Positions 52,102 to 59,665 of a DNA stretch of 64,000 bases are shown here, piece by piece (position 1 is the stretch's first letter; each line of letters opens with the position of its first letter). A model generated the notes under the pieces. That model ran no database searches. It saw nothing but the letters and a program-made list of their open reading frames with translations, and was not told where the DNA came from. The DNA comes from Algoriphagus aestuariicola (GTDB lineage: Bacteria; Bacteroidota; Bacteroidia; Cytophagales; Cyclobacteriaceae), in assembly GCF_017254835.1 (NCBI RefSeq), contig NZ_JAFKCW010000001.1, positions 620,001 through 684,000 on the forward strand, read 5' to 3'. A program made the position numbers and the translations under genes.

Positions 52102-52767
52102 GGAAAGGTAGTTTTGGTCTTTTCCAAAGATGAAAAGCAAGGACCCATCTTTGATCAGGTTGATAGCTTTGGCAGAGAGCTCGCTTGGAAGCGCTGGGCA
52201 ACCCAGACTTCGGCCTAATCTTCCCACCGATGCCGCAAATTCTTCCCGTGCGTAGTCGGCTCCATGGATGACTATTGCGCGGTTTCGGGCTTGGTCGTTA
52301 AAACCTTTTTCCAAGCCGTCAAGTCGCAGGGAATAGCCATGCTTGCCATTGTATGTCTCTGCGGTGGTATAAAATCCCAAACTGCTTTTGTACGATTCCG
52401 GTTGGTTGGAAAAGGACTTGGCCATCAGCTCGCCTGAATTTCTTCCGTGCGACACCACCGAATGGAGGAGGATTTCACCCTTTTCAGGATCGATTATCCA
52501 CATGCGCTTGGTCGTCGAGGGTAGGCTAAAGTCTATTACCGTCAGGACTTTTGATTTAAGATTTTCCTTCATTTTACTCCAGCCCTGAATCGCAAGGGAA
52601 AAGACTTCCTTGGACGGTAGACTGGCGTTTTCGCCCTTCAATCCCTCATAGATAAGGGTCGCTGGATCGACGTCGGGACTTGTATTGGGCTTGTCTTCCG
52701 AGAAGTTCGGTTTGGGGAAAATGCTTATAAATAGCAAGAAGGTAATAACCAAGGACTGATAACTCAT
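52078..52767 (-). CDS. Murein L,D-transpeptidase catalytic-domain protein (YkuD_2-like)
   Basis: A 229-aa exported protein (signal peptide LVITFLLFISIFPKPNFS). It has a compact catalytic domain of the YkuD_2 type: VIDFSLPSTTKRMWIID, HSVVSHGRNSG, SSLGFYTTAETYNGKHGYSL, VIHGADY and RSLGCPAL, with the nucleophilic Cys in the last. It lacks the scaffold and PG-binding domains of its two neighbours. Some relatives act as carboxypeptidases or amidase-like enzymes, so its exact reaction is uncertain. Convergent with copy 2. Confidence 0.9.
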   Translation of the reverse strand: MSYQSLVITFLLFISIFPKPNFSEDKPNTSPDVDPATLIYEGLKGENASLPSKEVFSLAIQGWSKMKENLKSKVLTVIDFSLPSTTKRMWIIDPEKGEILLHSVVSHGRNSGELMAKSFSNQPESYKSSLGFYTTAETYNGKHGYSLRLDGLEKGFNDQARNRAIVIHGADYAREEFAASVGRLGRSLGCPALPSELSAKAINLIKDGSLLFIFGKDQNYLSKSSLIKA

Positions 52768-52787
52768 ACGCTAATAGGGTGAATCTG

Positions 52788-52818
52788 CAAATTTAGGATC
52801 ATATTCCAATGATTCAAA
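52788..52818 (-). promoter_or_regulatory. Promoter of the YkuD_2-like gene (TTTG-N19-TAAATTTG)
   Basis: On the minus strand, TTTG (52818-52815) is followed by exactly 19 nt and then TAAATTTG (52795-52788). Both elements and the spacing match the Bacteroidota consensus. The ATG at 52767 would have a leader of about 16 nt. Confidence 0.7.
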
Positions 52819-52860
52819 CGAGCTAGTTGTCAAGTTCTTATAAATTGGCATTAAAAGATG

Positions 52861-52904
52861 TGAAAACCTGTGGGGAACCATCCGGCACTAGCTTTCGGTT
52901 TTCA
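52861..52904. other. Long-range inverted repeat upstream of the pterin operon
   Basis: TGAAAACC (52861-52868) and GGTTTTCA (52897-52904) are perfect complements flanking a 28-nt GC-richer interior. It lies upstream of the predicted promoter at 52944, so it is not part of that leader, and no T-run follows. Confidence 0.4.
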
Positions 52905-52920
52905 TGTCGGCAGGGTAGAT

Positions 52921-52951
52921 TTTAATACACAACATTAATTCTGTAATTTTG
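52921..52951 (+). promoter_or_regulatory. Promoter candidate of the PTPS-folE operon
   Basis: TTTA (52921-52924), 19 nt, then TAATTTTG (52944-52951): a full -7 match and 3 of 4 at -33 with consensus spacing. The leader to the ATG at 53037 would be about 80 nt. Confidence 0.55.
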
Positions 52952-53036
52952 CCGTTCTCTCTTCCGCAGAACCATAAAAGCGGACAAAAATTCAAAATCG
53001 AAAACAAAAGTCGAAAGACGGTTGTTTCACCCATTC

Positions 53037-53447
53037 ATGAAAGTATCGGTATATCGGAAGGAACACTTCAACGCTGCGCATCGTCTTTACAATCCCGTTT
53101 GGTCTGATGAGAAGAACGAGGCCGTTTTTGGCAAGTGCAACAATCCCAGTTTCCACGGCCATAATTATGAATTGGTCGTAAAACTCAGGGGAGAGATCGA
53201 TCCGGATACCGGATACGTGTTTGATATGAAGGTGCTCAGCGACTTGGTCAAAGAGCATGTTTTACGAAAGTTTGACCATAAAAATTTAAACCTGGATACC
53301 GATGAATTCAAGAATCTCAATCCCTCTGCCGAAAACATTGCAGTGGTTATTTGGAATATTTTGAGGGAAAAAATTGATCGGAAATTCGAATTAACAATTC
53401 GGCTCTATGAAACAGAAAGGAACTTTGTTGAATACGATGGGAATTGA
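53037..53447 (+). CDS. 6-pyruvoyl-tetrahydropterin synthase family
   Basis: A 136-aa T-fold enzyme that acts on dihydroneopterin triphosphate. Zinc ligands are His15 (FNAAHRL), His40 and His42 (FHGHNY), and the catalytic Cys34 sits in C-x5-HGH (CNNPSFHGH). That spacing is the one of true pyruvoyl-tetrahydropterin synthases, whereas QueD-type enzymes usually have C-x3-HGH. The ATG at 53037 gives the conserved start KVSVYRKEHF; a TTG five codons upstream is unlikely. It overlaps folE, whose product is its substrate source. Confidence 0.88.
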   Translation: MKVSVYRKEHFNAAHRLYNPVWSDEKNEAVFGKCNNPSFHGHNYELVVKLRGEIDPDTGYVFDMKVLSDLVKEHVLRKFDHKNLNLDTDEFKNLNPSAENIAVVIWNILREKIDRKFELTIRLYETERNFVEYDGN

Positions 53448-54111
53448 CCTGACACGTACTTCCTTCGATGAAATCGGTGAAGAACACGTGGGTTCCTCTC
53501 TCGAAACCCCCCTTCGGGAAGATGCTTTTGCAATGACTGACGAGCTGAAGATCGAACTGATCGAGAAGCATTTCAGGGAAATCATGAACATACTCGGGCT
53601 GGATCTTTCCGACGACAGCCTAAAAGGCACTCCCCATCGCGTCGCAAAGATGTATGTGAAAGAAGTGTTCAGCGGCTTGAATCCAAAAAACAAGCCCGCG
53701 GCCAAGCTTTTTGAGAATAAATTCAAGTACAACGAGATGCTGGTAGAGAAGGACATCACCTTCCATTCCCATTGCGAGCATCATTTCGTGCCGATCTATG
53801 GCAAAGCCCACGTGGCCTACATCTCCAATGGACATGTGATTGGGCTTTCCAAAATCAACCGCATCGTACAATATTACGCCAAGCGTCCGCAGGTACAGGA
53901 GAGGCTGACCATGCAGATCGGTAATGAGCTCAAATCTGCCTTGGGAACCGAGGATGTGGCGGTGATCATGGATGCCTATCATATGTGTGTGAGCTCCCGT
54001 GGGGTGCAGGATACCAACAGCACCACAGTGACATCCTTCTACTCAGGCAAATTTGAGCGGGAGGAGCAAAGCCGAAACGAATTTTTGAATTATATCAGTC
54101 TTGAAAAATAA
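53437..54111 (+). CDS. folE: GTP cyclohydrolase I
   Basis: A 224-aa enzyme that converts GTP to dihydroneopterin triphosphate for folate and pterin synthesis. Conserved segments: GLDLSDDSLKGTPHRVAKMY, the zinc/catalytic HSHCEHHFVPIYGKAHVAYI, GLSKINRIVQYYAKRPQVQE and MCVSSRGVQDTNSTT. I chose the ATG at 53437 (11-bp overlap with the PTPS gene); an ATG at 53407 would add 10 residues and a 41-bp overlap. A terminator follows. Confidence 0.95.
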   Translation: MGIDLTRTSFDEIGEEHVGSSLETPLREDAFAMTDELKIELIEKHFREIMNILGLDLSDDSLKGTPHRVAKMYVKEVFSGLNPKNKPAAKLFENKFKYNEMLVEKDITFHSHCEHHFVPIYGKAHVAYISNGHVIGLSKINRIVQYYAKRPQVQERLTMQIGNELKSALGTEDVAVIMDAYHMCVSSRGVQDTNSTTVTSFYSGKFEREEQSRNEFLNYISLEK

Positions 54112-54130
54112 GGCTGAAGCGATAAGAAGT

Positions 54131-54160
54131 AAAACCGGGCTAGAAAGCTCGGTTTTTTTT
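54131..54160 (+). terminator. Terminator after folE
   Basis: AAAACCGGGC (54131-54140) pairs with GCTCGGTTTT (54147-54156, one G-T pair) across a 6-nt loop, followed by a T-run. Confidence 0.88.
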
Positions 54161-54262
54161 GCTCCAGCGCCATTAAAAATGGGGAAAGCGATGAAGTCAA
54201 TTATGTGAATCAATTGATCCGGAATCCAATATTTCTTTAAACTGAAATAGGTAGATTTAGCC

Positions 54263-55264
54263 ATGCGATCTAGATGTCTGTTCTCTCTTTTTTCCATCCT
54301 TCTGGTTGTCTCTTGCACCCAGACAAAATCCCACGACTCCTACTTCAACACCGTCACCGGCAGTTTTCCCATCGATTCCATGGGATTGACCCTGATCCAT
54401 GAGCACATGCTGGTGGATTTTATAGGCGCGGATTCGGTCTCCAATGAGCGATGGAACCGGGATTCGGTGGTCGCCAAAGTTTTGCCTTACCTTTTGGAGG
54501 TGAAGCAATATGGAGTGAAAACCATCTTTGATTGCACGCCTTCCTACTTGGCGAAGGATCCGCTTTTACTCCGGGAACTCACCGAAAAGTCTGGAATCCG
54601 CATCGTGACCAACACAGGTTACTACGGTGCGGTTGGAGGAAAATACCTTCCTCCCCATGCTTTTTCCGAGACAGCTGAGGAATTGGCAGAAAGGTGGGTG
54701 GACGAGTTTGAGAATGGAATAGAAGGAACCGGGGTCAAACCGGGCTTTATAAAAATCTCGGTCAATGAAGCCGATACGCTCAGAGCGGTTGATGCCAAGC
54801 TGGTTCGTGCTGCGGCCCTCACGCATCAGCGAACTGGCCTTCAGATCGCCTCCCACACCGGGACTTGGGCGACCGCTAGACAGGAGGTCGAGATTCTGGA
54901 GAAGATGGGAGTGAAGCCCTCAGCTTTTGTTTGGGTGCATGCGCAGGCGGAAGCGGATTTTGAAAACTATCAAAAAGCTGCTGAAATGGGAGTTTGGATA
55001 AGTTTGGACGGGATAGGTTGGGGAGTGGAAGAATACATGGATCGCTTGGTCTATGGAAAGGAAAAAGGCATTCTCCCTCAACTACTAATTTCCCACGATG
55101 CAGGCTGGTACGATCCCTCCAAAGCTGGTGGAGGCGACTTTCAGCCCTTTACCAACATCTTTGAAAAACTGATCCCAGCCCTTAAAACCAAAGGTTTTTC
55201 CGATTCGGACTTTAAACTTTTGCTGGTCGAGAATCCCAGAAGGGCTTTTGAGTTGGTCCGATAG
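54263..55264 (+). CDS. Phosphotriesterase-family lipoprotein
   Basis: A 333-aa amidohydrolase-fold protein with a lipoprotein signal (LLVVSC, Cys18). Metal-site residues are visible: His46 and His48 (LIHEHML), a Lys in GFIKISVNE that may be carboxylated, His in IASHTGTW and VHAQAE, and Asp in ISHDAGWYDPSKAGGGDFQP. The family contains phosphotriesterases and lactonases; Bacteroidota members are mostly uncharacterised, so the substrate is open. TAGATTTA ends 3 nt before the ATG. Confidence 0.9.
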   Translation: MRSRCLFSLFSILLVVSCTQTKSHDSYFNTVTGSFPIDSMGLTLIHEHMLVDFIGADSVSNERWNRDSVVAKVLPYLLEVKQYGVKTIFDCTPSYLAKDPLLLRELTEKSGIRIVTNTGYYGAVGGKYLPPHAFSETAEELAERWVDEFENGIEGTGVKPGFIKISVNEADTLRAVDAKLVRAAALTHQRTGLQIASHTGTWATARQEVEILEKMGVKPSAFVWVHAQAEADFENYQKAAEMGVWISLDGIGWGVEEYMDRLVYGKEKGILPQLLISHDAGWYDPSKAGGGDFQPFTNIFEKLIPALKTKGFSDSDFKLLLVENPRRAFELVR

Positions 55265-55277
55265 AAATGTTTTTTTT

Positions 55278-55314
55278 GCTCGCAAAGACGCGAAGGCGCA
55301 GGGAAAACTTTGCG
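55278..55314. repeat. CGCAAAG-type intergenic repeat element
   Basis: Three 8-bp units, CGCAAAGA, CGCGAAGG and CGCAGGGA, run from 55281. The closing CTTTGCG (55308-55314) is the complement of the first CGCAAAG (55281-55287), so the element can fold into a hairpin. It sits in the 53-bp gap between convergent genes. Similar CGCAAAG-rich sequences are, to my recollection, scattered in many Bacteroidota genomes; only one copy is seen in this window. Confidence 0.55.
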
Positions 55315-55317
55315 GTT

Positions 55318-57042
55318 CTATTCGCTTACCTTTACCATTGTGGCCGAGTGAGCGCGGAGCAGAACTTTCGCCATCTCAATCTTTTTCTCCGTCTTTTCAT
55401 CTCCCTCCGGCACCAGATCGCTGACCGTGTCAATCGCCTTGATATAGTAGTCTAACCAGATTTCCAAAATTTCTTGTTCTGCATCGGCATTTGCCCCGGC
55501 AGCTATGGCAGCTTTGCTAAGTTGGCTTTCGATAGTTAGTCGATCGGTCGCTTCTACTACCAGCATTTCCAGCATCTTTTCCGCAGTTTTATTGTCAGCA
55601 TTGAGTAAGGTGTAAGCTGAGACCAAGGCTGCGGCACCTACATTGACCATCGTTTTTTGTGAAACCTTGTCCAGACGGTCATTGTCGGTGTGATAAAACT
55701 GGTCGGTAAAGTGCCAAAGCAAGAGTCCCGGAATGTTTGCCTGAAGGAAAGGCGTGTGGTCCGAACCTCCCTCAAAAGGGTTGGTCTTGACCACCCAATT
55801 GGCAAATTCTCCTTGGGCTTTGAAGTTGGTAAGGATAAAATCGTTGAAGTAATGCGGCTTCATCTGTTCTTTGGTCAGTGGTTCTCCGCCCCATTCGCTG
55901 TGTTTTTCCTCACCACGAGTCCAGACCGCGCTCGGGTCTGGCATTTTTTCAATCAAGAAAGTGCCTCCAGTGACATCCGTGTTTTCACCCACCATGTCCA
56001 AAGAAATACCCCATTTGATCTCGGGTTCCCGCTTTTCCTCTTCTTGGATATACCGTCTTGTCGAAATAATCTCGTCTCCCCAAAGGAAAGTCAGTGTGCG
56101 CTTCAGATCCAGTTTGCCTTTTTGCATTAAGTAAGCTGTGATCGACGCCATCTCCAGCTGGGTGCCTACGCCGGTTGCGTTGTCATTGGCGCCGGGCTCT
56201 TGGATATGCGCGGAAAAAACGAGGCTTTCCAGTGGTAGCTCGCTTCCTTTCACGTTGGCGACGACGGTGAGTTCCTCCGAATCATAAATCTTCGTTTGGA
56301 CCTTTGCTAGTACTTCAACTTTGCCTTTTGCTAGAGCAGCTTTGAGTTTTTCTTTGGCTTCGAAAGAGAGCGCAATCGCCCAAGTTGGATGCTCTGGATC
56401 GTAACGCAGCCCGCGAAACTGGATAGAAGTGGTGTTTTTCTCCGGCTGCAAGTAGCTGGGCATGTCGTAGGACAATATTCCCAAAGCGCCTTTTTCCTTT
56501 ACAGCGGCTTGGAGGTTTCGATAGGCGACCTTATCGGAAAAGACAATTTTACCAGACAGCTCTTTCGAATCAAGCTCTTCCTTGGATGCTATGTAGACCA
56601 CTTCTCCGCGTACCCCCTCAGTTGGAGTCGAACTGGCATACTGATACGTCATGTTTCGATTGGTCTCGGAGGAAAGCAGCACTTCATCGCTTCCAAGAAT
56701 CTTCAGAGATGCGGAGACAGGCTCCCAAGTCGGCCGATCCATCTTTCGGGTTTCAATTTGGTAGGTGAGGCGATCTGAGTCTTTCGCTTTTTCCTCCAAG
56801 ACAAACCCGGCAGTTTCCAGCTTTTCGGCGATGCGATAGACGGTCTCGTTGAAGCCGGTGTTTCCTGCCACTCGCCAGTATTTTTCCACAAACCCCACGG
56901 TCTCATAGGCCAAGTCGCCTTTGAATTCTGGCCTTACAAGCTTGAAATAAGGCTGCGTCACTTCATCAATCGGGGATTTCTGGGCTTGAGAAAAGAAGCT
57001 TAGGCTAAGCGTAAGAAGGGTTAGGATAGCTTTGGTTTTCAT
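55318..57042 (-). CDS. M28-family metallopeptidase, exported
   Basis: A 574-aa peptidase with a signal peptide (LTLLTLSLSFFSQAQ), a PA-like insert (about 110-250) and an M28 zinc domain. Zinc-site residues: His279 and Asp287 (SAHIQEPGANDN), Glu324 (LWGDEI) and a final His in GGSDHTPFLQA. Two usual M28 positions differ: the HxD Asp is Gln281 and the general-base Glu is Asp323. It is probably a periplasmic or surface aminopeptidase branch with altered chemistry. 48 bp separate it from the upstream same-strand gene. Confidence 0.88.
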   Translation of the reverse strand: MKTKAILTLLTLSLSFFSQAQKSPIDEVTQPYFKLVRPEFKGDLAYETVGFVEKYWRVAGNTGFNETVYRIAEKLETAGFVLEEKAKDSDRLTYQIETRKMDRPTWEPVSASLKILGSDEVLLSSETNRNMTYQYASSTPTEGVRGEVVYIASKEELDSKELSGKIVFSDKVAYRNLQAAVKEKGALGILSYDMPSYLQPEKNTTSIQFRGLRYDPEHPTWAIALSFEAKEKLKAALAKGKVEVLAKVQTKIYDSEELTVVANVKGSELPLESLVFSAHIQEPGANDNATGVGTQLEMASITAYLMQKGKLDLKRTLTFLWGDEIISTRRYIQEEEKREPEIKWGISLDMVGENTDVTGGTFLIEKMPDPSAVWTRGEEKHSEWGGEPLTKEQMKPHYFNDFILTNFKAQGEFANWVVKTNPFEGGSDHTPFLQANIPGLLLWHFTDQFYHTDNDRLDKVSQKTMVNVGAAALVSAYTLLNADNKTAEKMLEMLVVEATDRLTIESQLSKAAIAAGANADAEQEILEIWLDYYIKAIDTVSDLVPEGDEKTEKKIEMAKVLLRAHSATMVKVSE

Positions 57043-57090
57043 GCAGAAAGTGTAGAAACAGTGGGTTTTCGTCGCTAGTTACGAGTTTGA

Positions 57091-57696
57091 TCAGTTCTTT
57101 CCGAGCGCGAATCGTATTTTGTAGGTGGCGTGTAAATACCAAGGAATAGCGTTGTCGGCCCCAAATGCGGAGAGACTGACCGCATTTTTTCGGTTTGGAT
57201 TTTTGGAATTCCATTCCGCTTCCATTTCCACAAAAAGGCCAACGCGCCGGTATTTATTGGTGACATAGGTAGGGTATTCCGGTAGCGTTCCGTCAAAATT
57301 GTAATTAAAAAGAAAAGTCTCTCCTCCGAGCTGCAGCGAAGGACCGGCTGAAAAAGCCAAGCTAAATCCCGATGGGCTTTGGACGACGTCGTATTTCAAC
57401 GAAGGGGTTACAAATAGCCCAGAGGACTGCTCCAAGTTCTTTTGTCCCACTTCCAATTTTGAATCTCGGTAACTGCCTAAAGATTGGTAAAGGGAGATTC
57501 CGGTATTGAATGAAGTTCGCTTTCCAAGTCTCACGTTTAGTTCGTTGGTAAAATTTGTACCATAAAGGAAATTCATGGCGTCAATGGAGGACCCCAGTCC
57601 CACACTGTATTGGAGTTTGGGTCTTTCCTGGGCAAAGGAAACGAATGGAATACTGACTAGCAGGAAAATAGCCAGTGAGAGTTGAGTTGCTTTCAT
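57091..57696 (-). CDS. Small outer-membrane beta-barrel protein
   Basis: A 201-aa exported protein (signal FLLVSIPFVSFAQ). The body has repeated amphipathic strands with Gly/aromatic pattern (LQYSVGLGSSIDAMNFLYGT, RTSFNTGISLYQSLGSY, FSLAFSAGPSLQLGGETFLF) and the C-terminus LHATYKIRFALGKN. This resembles eight-stranded porin-like or OmpW/PorT-like Bacteroidota barrels. Function is unknown. Upstream lies a 300-bp gap shared with guaA. Confidence 0.7.
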   Translation of the reverse strand: MKATQLSLAIFLLVSIPFVSFAQERPKLQYSVGLGSSIDAMNFLYGTNFTNELNVRLGKRTSFNTGISLYQSLGSYRDSKLEVGQKNLEQSSGLFVTPSLKYDVVQSPSGFSLAFSAGPSLQLGGETFLFNYNFDGTLPEYPTYVTNKYRRVGLFVEMEAEWNSKNPNRKNAVSLSAFGADNAIPWYLHATYKIRFALGKN

Positions 57697-57996
57697 GATA
57701 AAAAGAGTTTAGTGTTGGAAAGCCTTAACATAAAAAGACTTTGTTCGGTCAAAAATTTGCTTTTTGTTCTTTAACAAAAAAATTGTTAAAAATAAGATTT
57801 ACAGTGTCTTAATAGATGTGAAAAGCCAAGAGTCATCGAGGATTATTGATTTTTGATATGGGGTTTATTCATTTCGTATTCAAAACAATTTCCAGATTGT
57901 AAATCTTCCACCCTTTGGGTATGCTCTTCGCCAAACATTATTTTGAAATATTTCGGGAAGGTTTCCTCATTTTGGCTGACCTGCTTACCTTTGCGC
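57697..57996. other. 300-bp divergent intergenic region before guaA
   Basis: It contains a boxA-like TGTTCTTTAACAA (57765-57777), an overlapping dyad TTTAACAA / TTGTTAAA (57770-57777 / 57783-57790), and at its end a TACCTTTG box (57986-57993) next to the guaA ATG. The guaA frame is open from 57853 but lacks family similarity before 57997. No RNA gene is recognised. Confidence 0.5.
57986..57993 (+). promoter_or_regulatory. TACCTTTG box 3 nt before the guaA start
   Basis: An exact TAnnTTTG. Transcription from it would begin at or just around the ATG, giving a leaderless mRNA. No good -33 element is seen at the expected spacing. Confidence 0.4.
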
Positions 57997-59526
57997 ATGG
58001 CAGAACAAATCCTCATCCTAGATTTCGGTTCCCAGTACACCCAACTCATCGCTAGAAGAGTCCGAGAACTGAACGTTTATTGCGAAATCCACCCCTATAA
58101 CAAAGTTCCAGAGATCACCGCCGACATCAAAGGCGTGATCCTTTCCGGCTCCCCATGCTCGGTAAGGGACGTCGATGCACCCAATTTGGATCTTGACGCG
58201 CTACGTGGGAAGTTACCCCTTTTGGGAGTGTGCTACGGAGCACAGCTTTTGGCAAGCAAATACGGGGGAGAGGTGCTGCCATCCACCATCCGAGAATATG
58301 GTCGCGCTAATCTGGATCACATCGATCTTCATCACGACCTGCTCAAGGAAATGACCCATGGTTCACAGGTTTGGATGTCCCACGGAGATACGATCAAAGA
58401 GCTTCCGGCTGGATTTGAAGTCATTGCAAGTACTTCTTCCGTCCGTGTGGCGGCTTTTAAAATAGAAGGAGAAAAAACCTACGGTATCCAGTTTCACCCG
58501 GAGGTGACCCACTCCCTGGAAGGCAAGAATCTGCTCAGAAACTTCGTAGTAGGCATTTGCGGTTGCGCTCAGGATTGGACTTCCGATACCTTTATCGATT
58601 CCACGGTTGCAGCTCTGAAGGAAAAAATCGGTTCTGACAAAGTGGTTATGGGTCTTTCTGGTGGCGTTGACTCCTCAGTAGCTGCGACTTTGATCCACCG
58701 TGCGATCGGAGATCAGTTGACTTGCGTTTTCGTGGACAATGGACTGCTGCGCAAAAATGAATTCGAAGAAGTGCTTGATTCCTACAAGCACATGGGATTG
58801 AATGTGATTGGTGTAGATGCTAAGCAACGCTTTTATGATGCTTTAGCGGGCTTGACCGATCCGGAAGCGAAACGAAAGGCAATTGGTCGGGTTTTCATTG
58901 AAGTTTTTGATGACGAATCACATAAGATAGAGGGCGTAAAATGGCTCGGACAGGGCACCATTTACCCAGACGTAATCGAGTCTGTCTCTGTCAAAGGACC
59001 TTCTGCCACCATCAAATCCCACCACAACGTGGGTGGTTTGCCGGATTTCATGAAGCTTTCCGTGGTGGAACCGCTAAACACCCTCTTCAAAGACGAAGTG
59101 CGTGAAGTAGGCCGTGCCTTGGAAATCGTTGAGACTATCATTGGCAGACATCCTTTTCCGGGCCCAGGCTTGGCAATTCGGATTTTGGGAGATATCACCG
59201 AGGAGAAAGTGAAAACGCTGCAGGAGGTAGATCATATCTTCATTAAAGGATTGAAAGATCATGGACTCTACGATCAGGTTTGGCAGGCAGGGGCTATCCT
59301 ACTTCCTATTCAGTCCGTCGGCGTGATGGGTGACGAGAGAACCTATGAACGTGTCGTGGCCCTGAGGGCGGTAGGCTCTGTGGACGGCATGACTGCCGAC
59401 TGGATTCACCTTCCCTATGAATTCCTTGGCAAAATGTCCAACGAAATCATCAACCGGGTAAAAGGAGTCAACCGCGTCGTCTACGACATTTCCTCCAAGC
59501 CACCAGCAACGATCGAGTGGGAATAG
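57997..59526 (+). CDS. guaA: GMP synthase (glutamine-hydrolysing)
   Basis: A 509-aa enzyme that aminates XMP to GMP. The class I glutaminase domain has the nucleophile Cys in [10 protein letters not shown] and the His/Glu pair in QFHPEV. The ATP-pyrophosphatase P-loop is [12 protein letters not shown], and the C-terminal dimerisation domain ends in KPPATIEWE, a typical GuaA end. The ATG at 57997 begins with the family start [20 protein letters not shown]; the open frame upstream to 57853 has no family similarity. A strong terminator follows. Confidence 0.97.
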   Translation: MAEQILILDFGSQYTQLIARRVRELNVYCEIHPYNKVPEITADIKGVILSGSPCSVRDVDAPNLDLDALRGKLPLLGVCYGAQLLASKYGGEVLPSTIREYGRANLDHIDLHHDLLKEMTHGSQVWMSHGDTIKELPAGFEVIASTSSVRVAAFKIEGEKTYGIQFHPEVTHSLEGKNLLRNFVVGICGCAQDWTSDTFIDSTVAALKEKIGSDKVVMGLSGGVDSSVAATLIHRAIGDQLTCVFVDNGLLRKNEFEEVLDSYKHMGLNVIGVDAKQRFYDALAGLTDPEAKRKAIGRVFIEVFDDESHKIEGVKWLGQGTIYPDVIESVSVKGPSATIKSHHNVGGLPDFMKLSVVEPLNTLFKDEVREVGRALEIVETIIGRHPFPGPGLAIRILGDITEEKVKTLQEVDHIFIKGLKDHGLYDQVWQAGAILLPIQSVGVMGDERTYERVVALRAVGSVDGMTADWIHLPYEFLGKMSNEIINRVKGVNRVVYDISSKPPATIEWE

Positions 59527-59570
59527 AAGACTTAATGATTTGGGATTTTTGATTTACGAAGATCCGAGTT

Positions 59571-59613
59571 AGCCCTCCAAGAGAATCTAAATCCTTGGAG
59601 GGCTCTTTTTTTG
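59571..59613 (+). terminator. Terminator after guaA
   Basis: An 11-bp perfect stem: AGCCCTCCAAG (59571-59581) with 59594-59604, a 12-nt loop, then C and eight T. Confidence 0.92.
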
Positions 59614-59665
59614 GCAGAAAAGCTTTGAAAGAATTCTTGGGGAGTCTATCAAAGTATCTGAAAAA

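Noticed and set aside
57853-57996. Upstream extension of the guaA frame
   Set aside because: The first 48 codons show no family similarity; GuaA proteins begin at the equivalent of the ATG at 57997, and a promoter-like box lies inside the extension.
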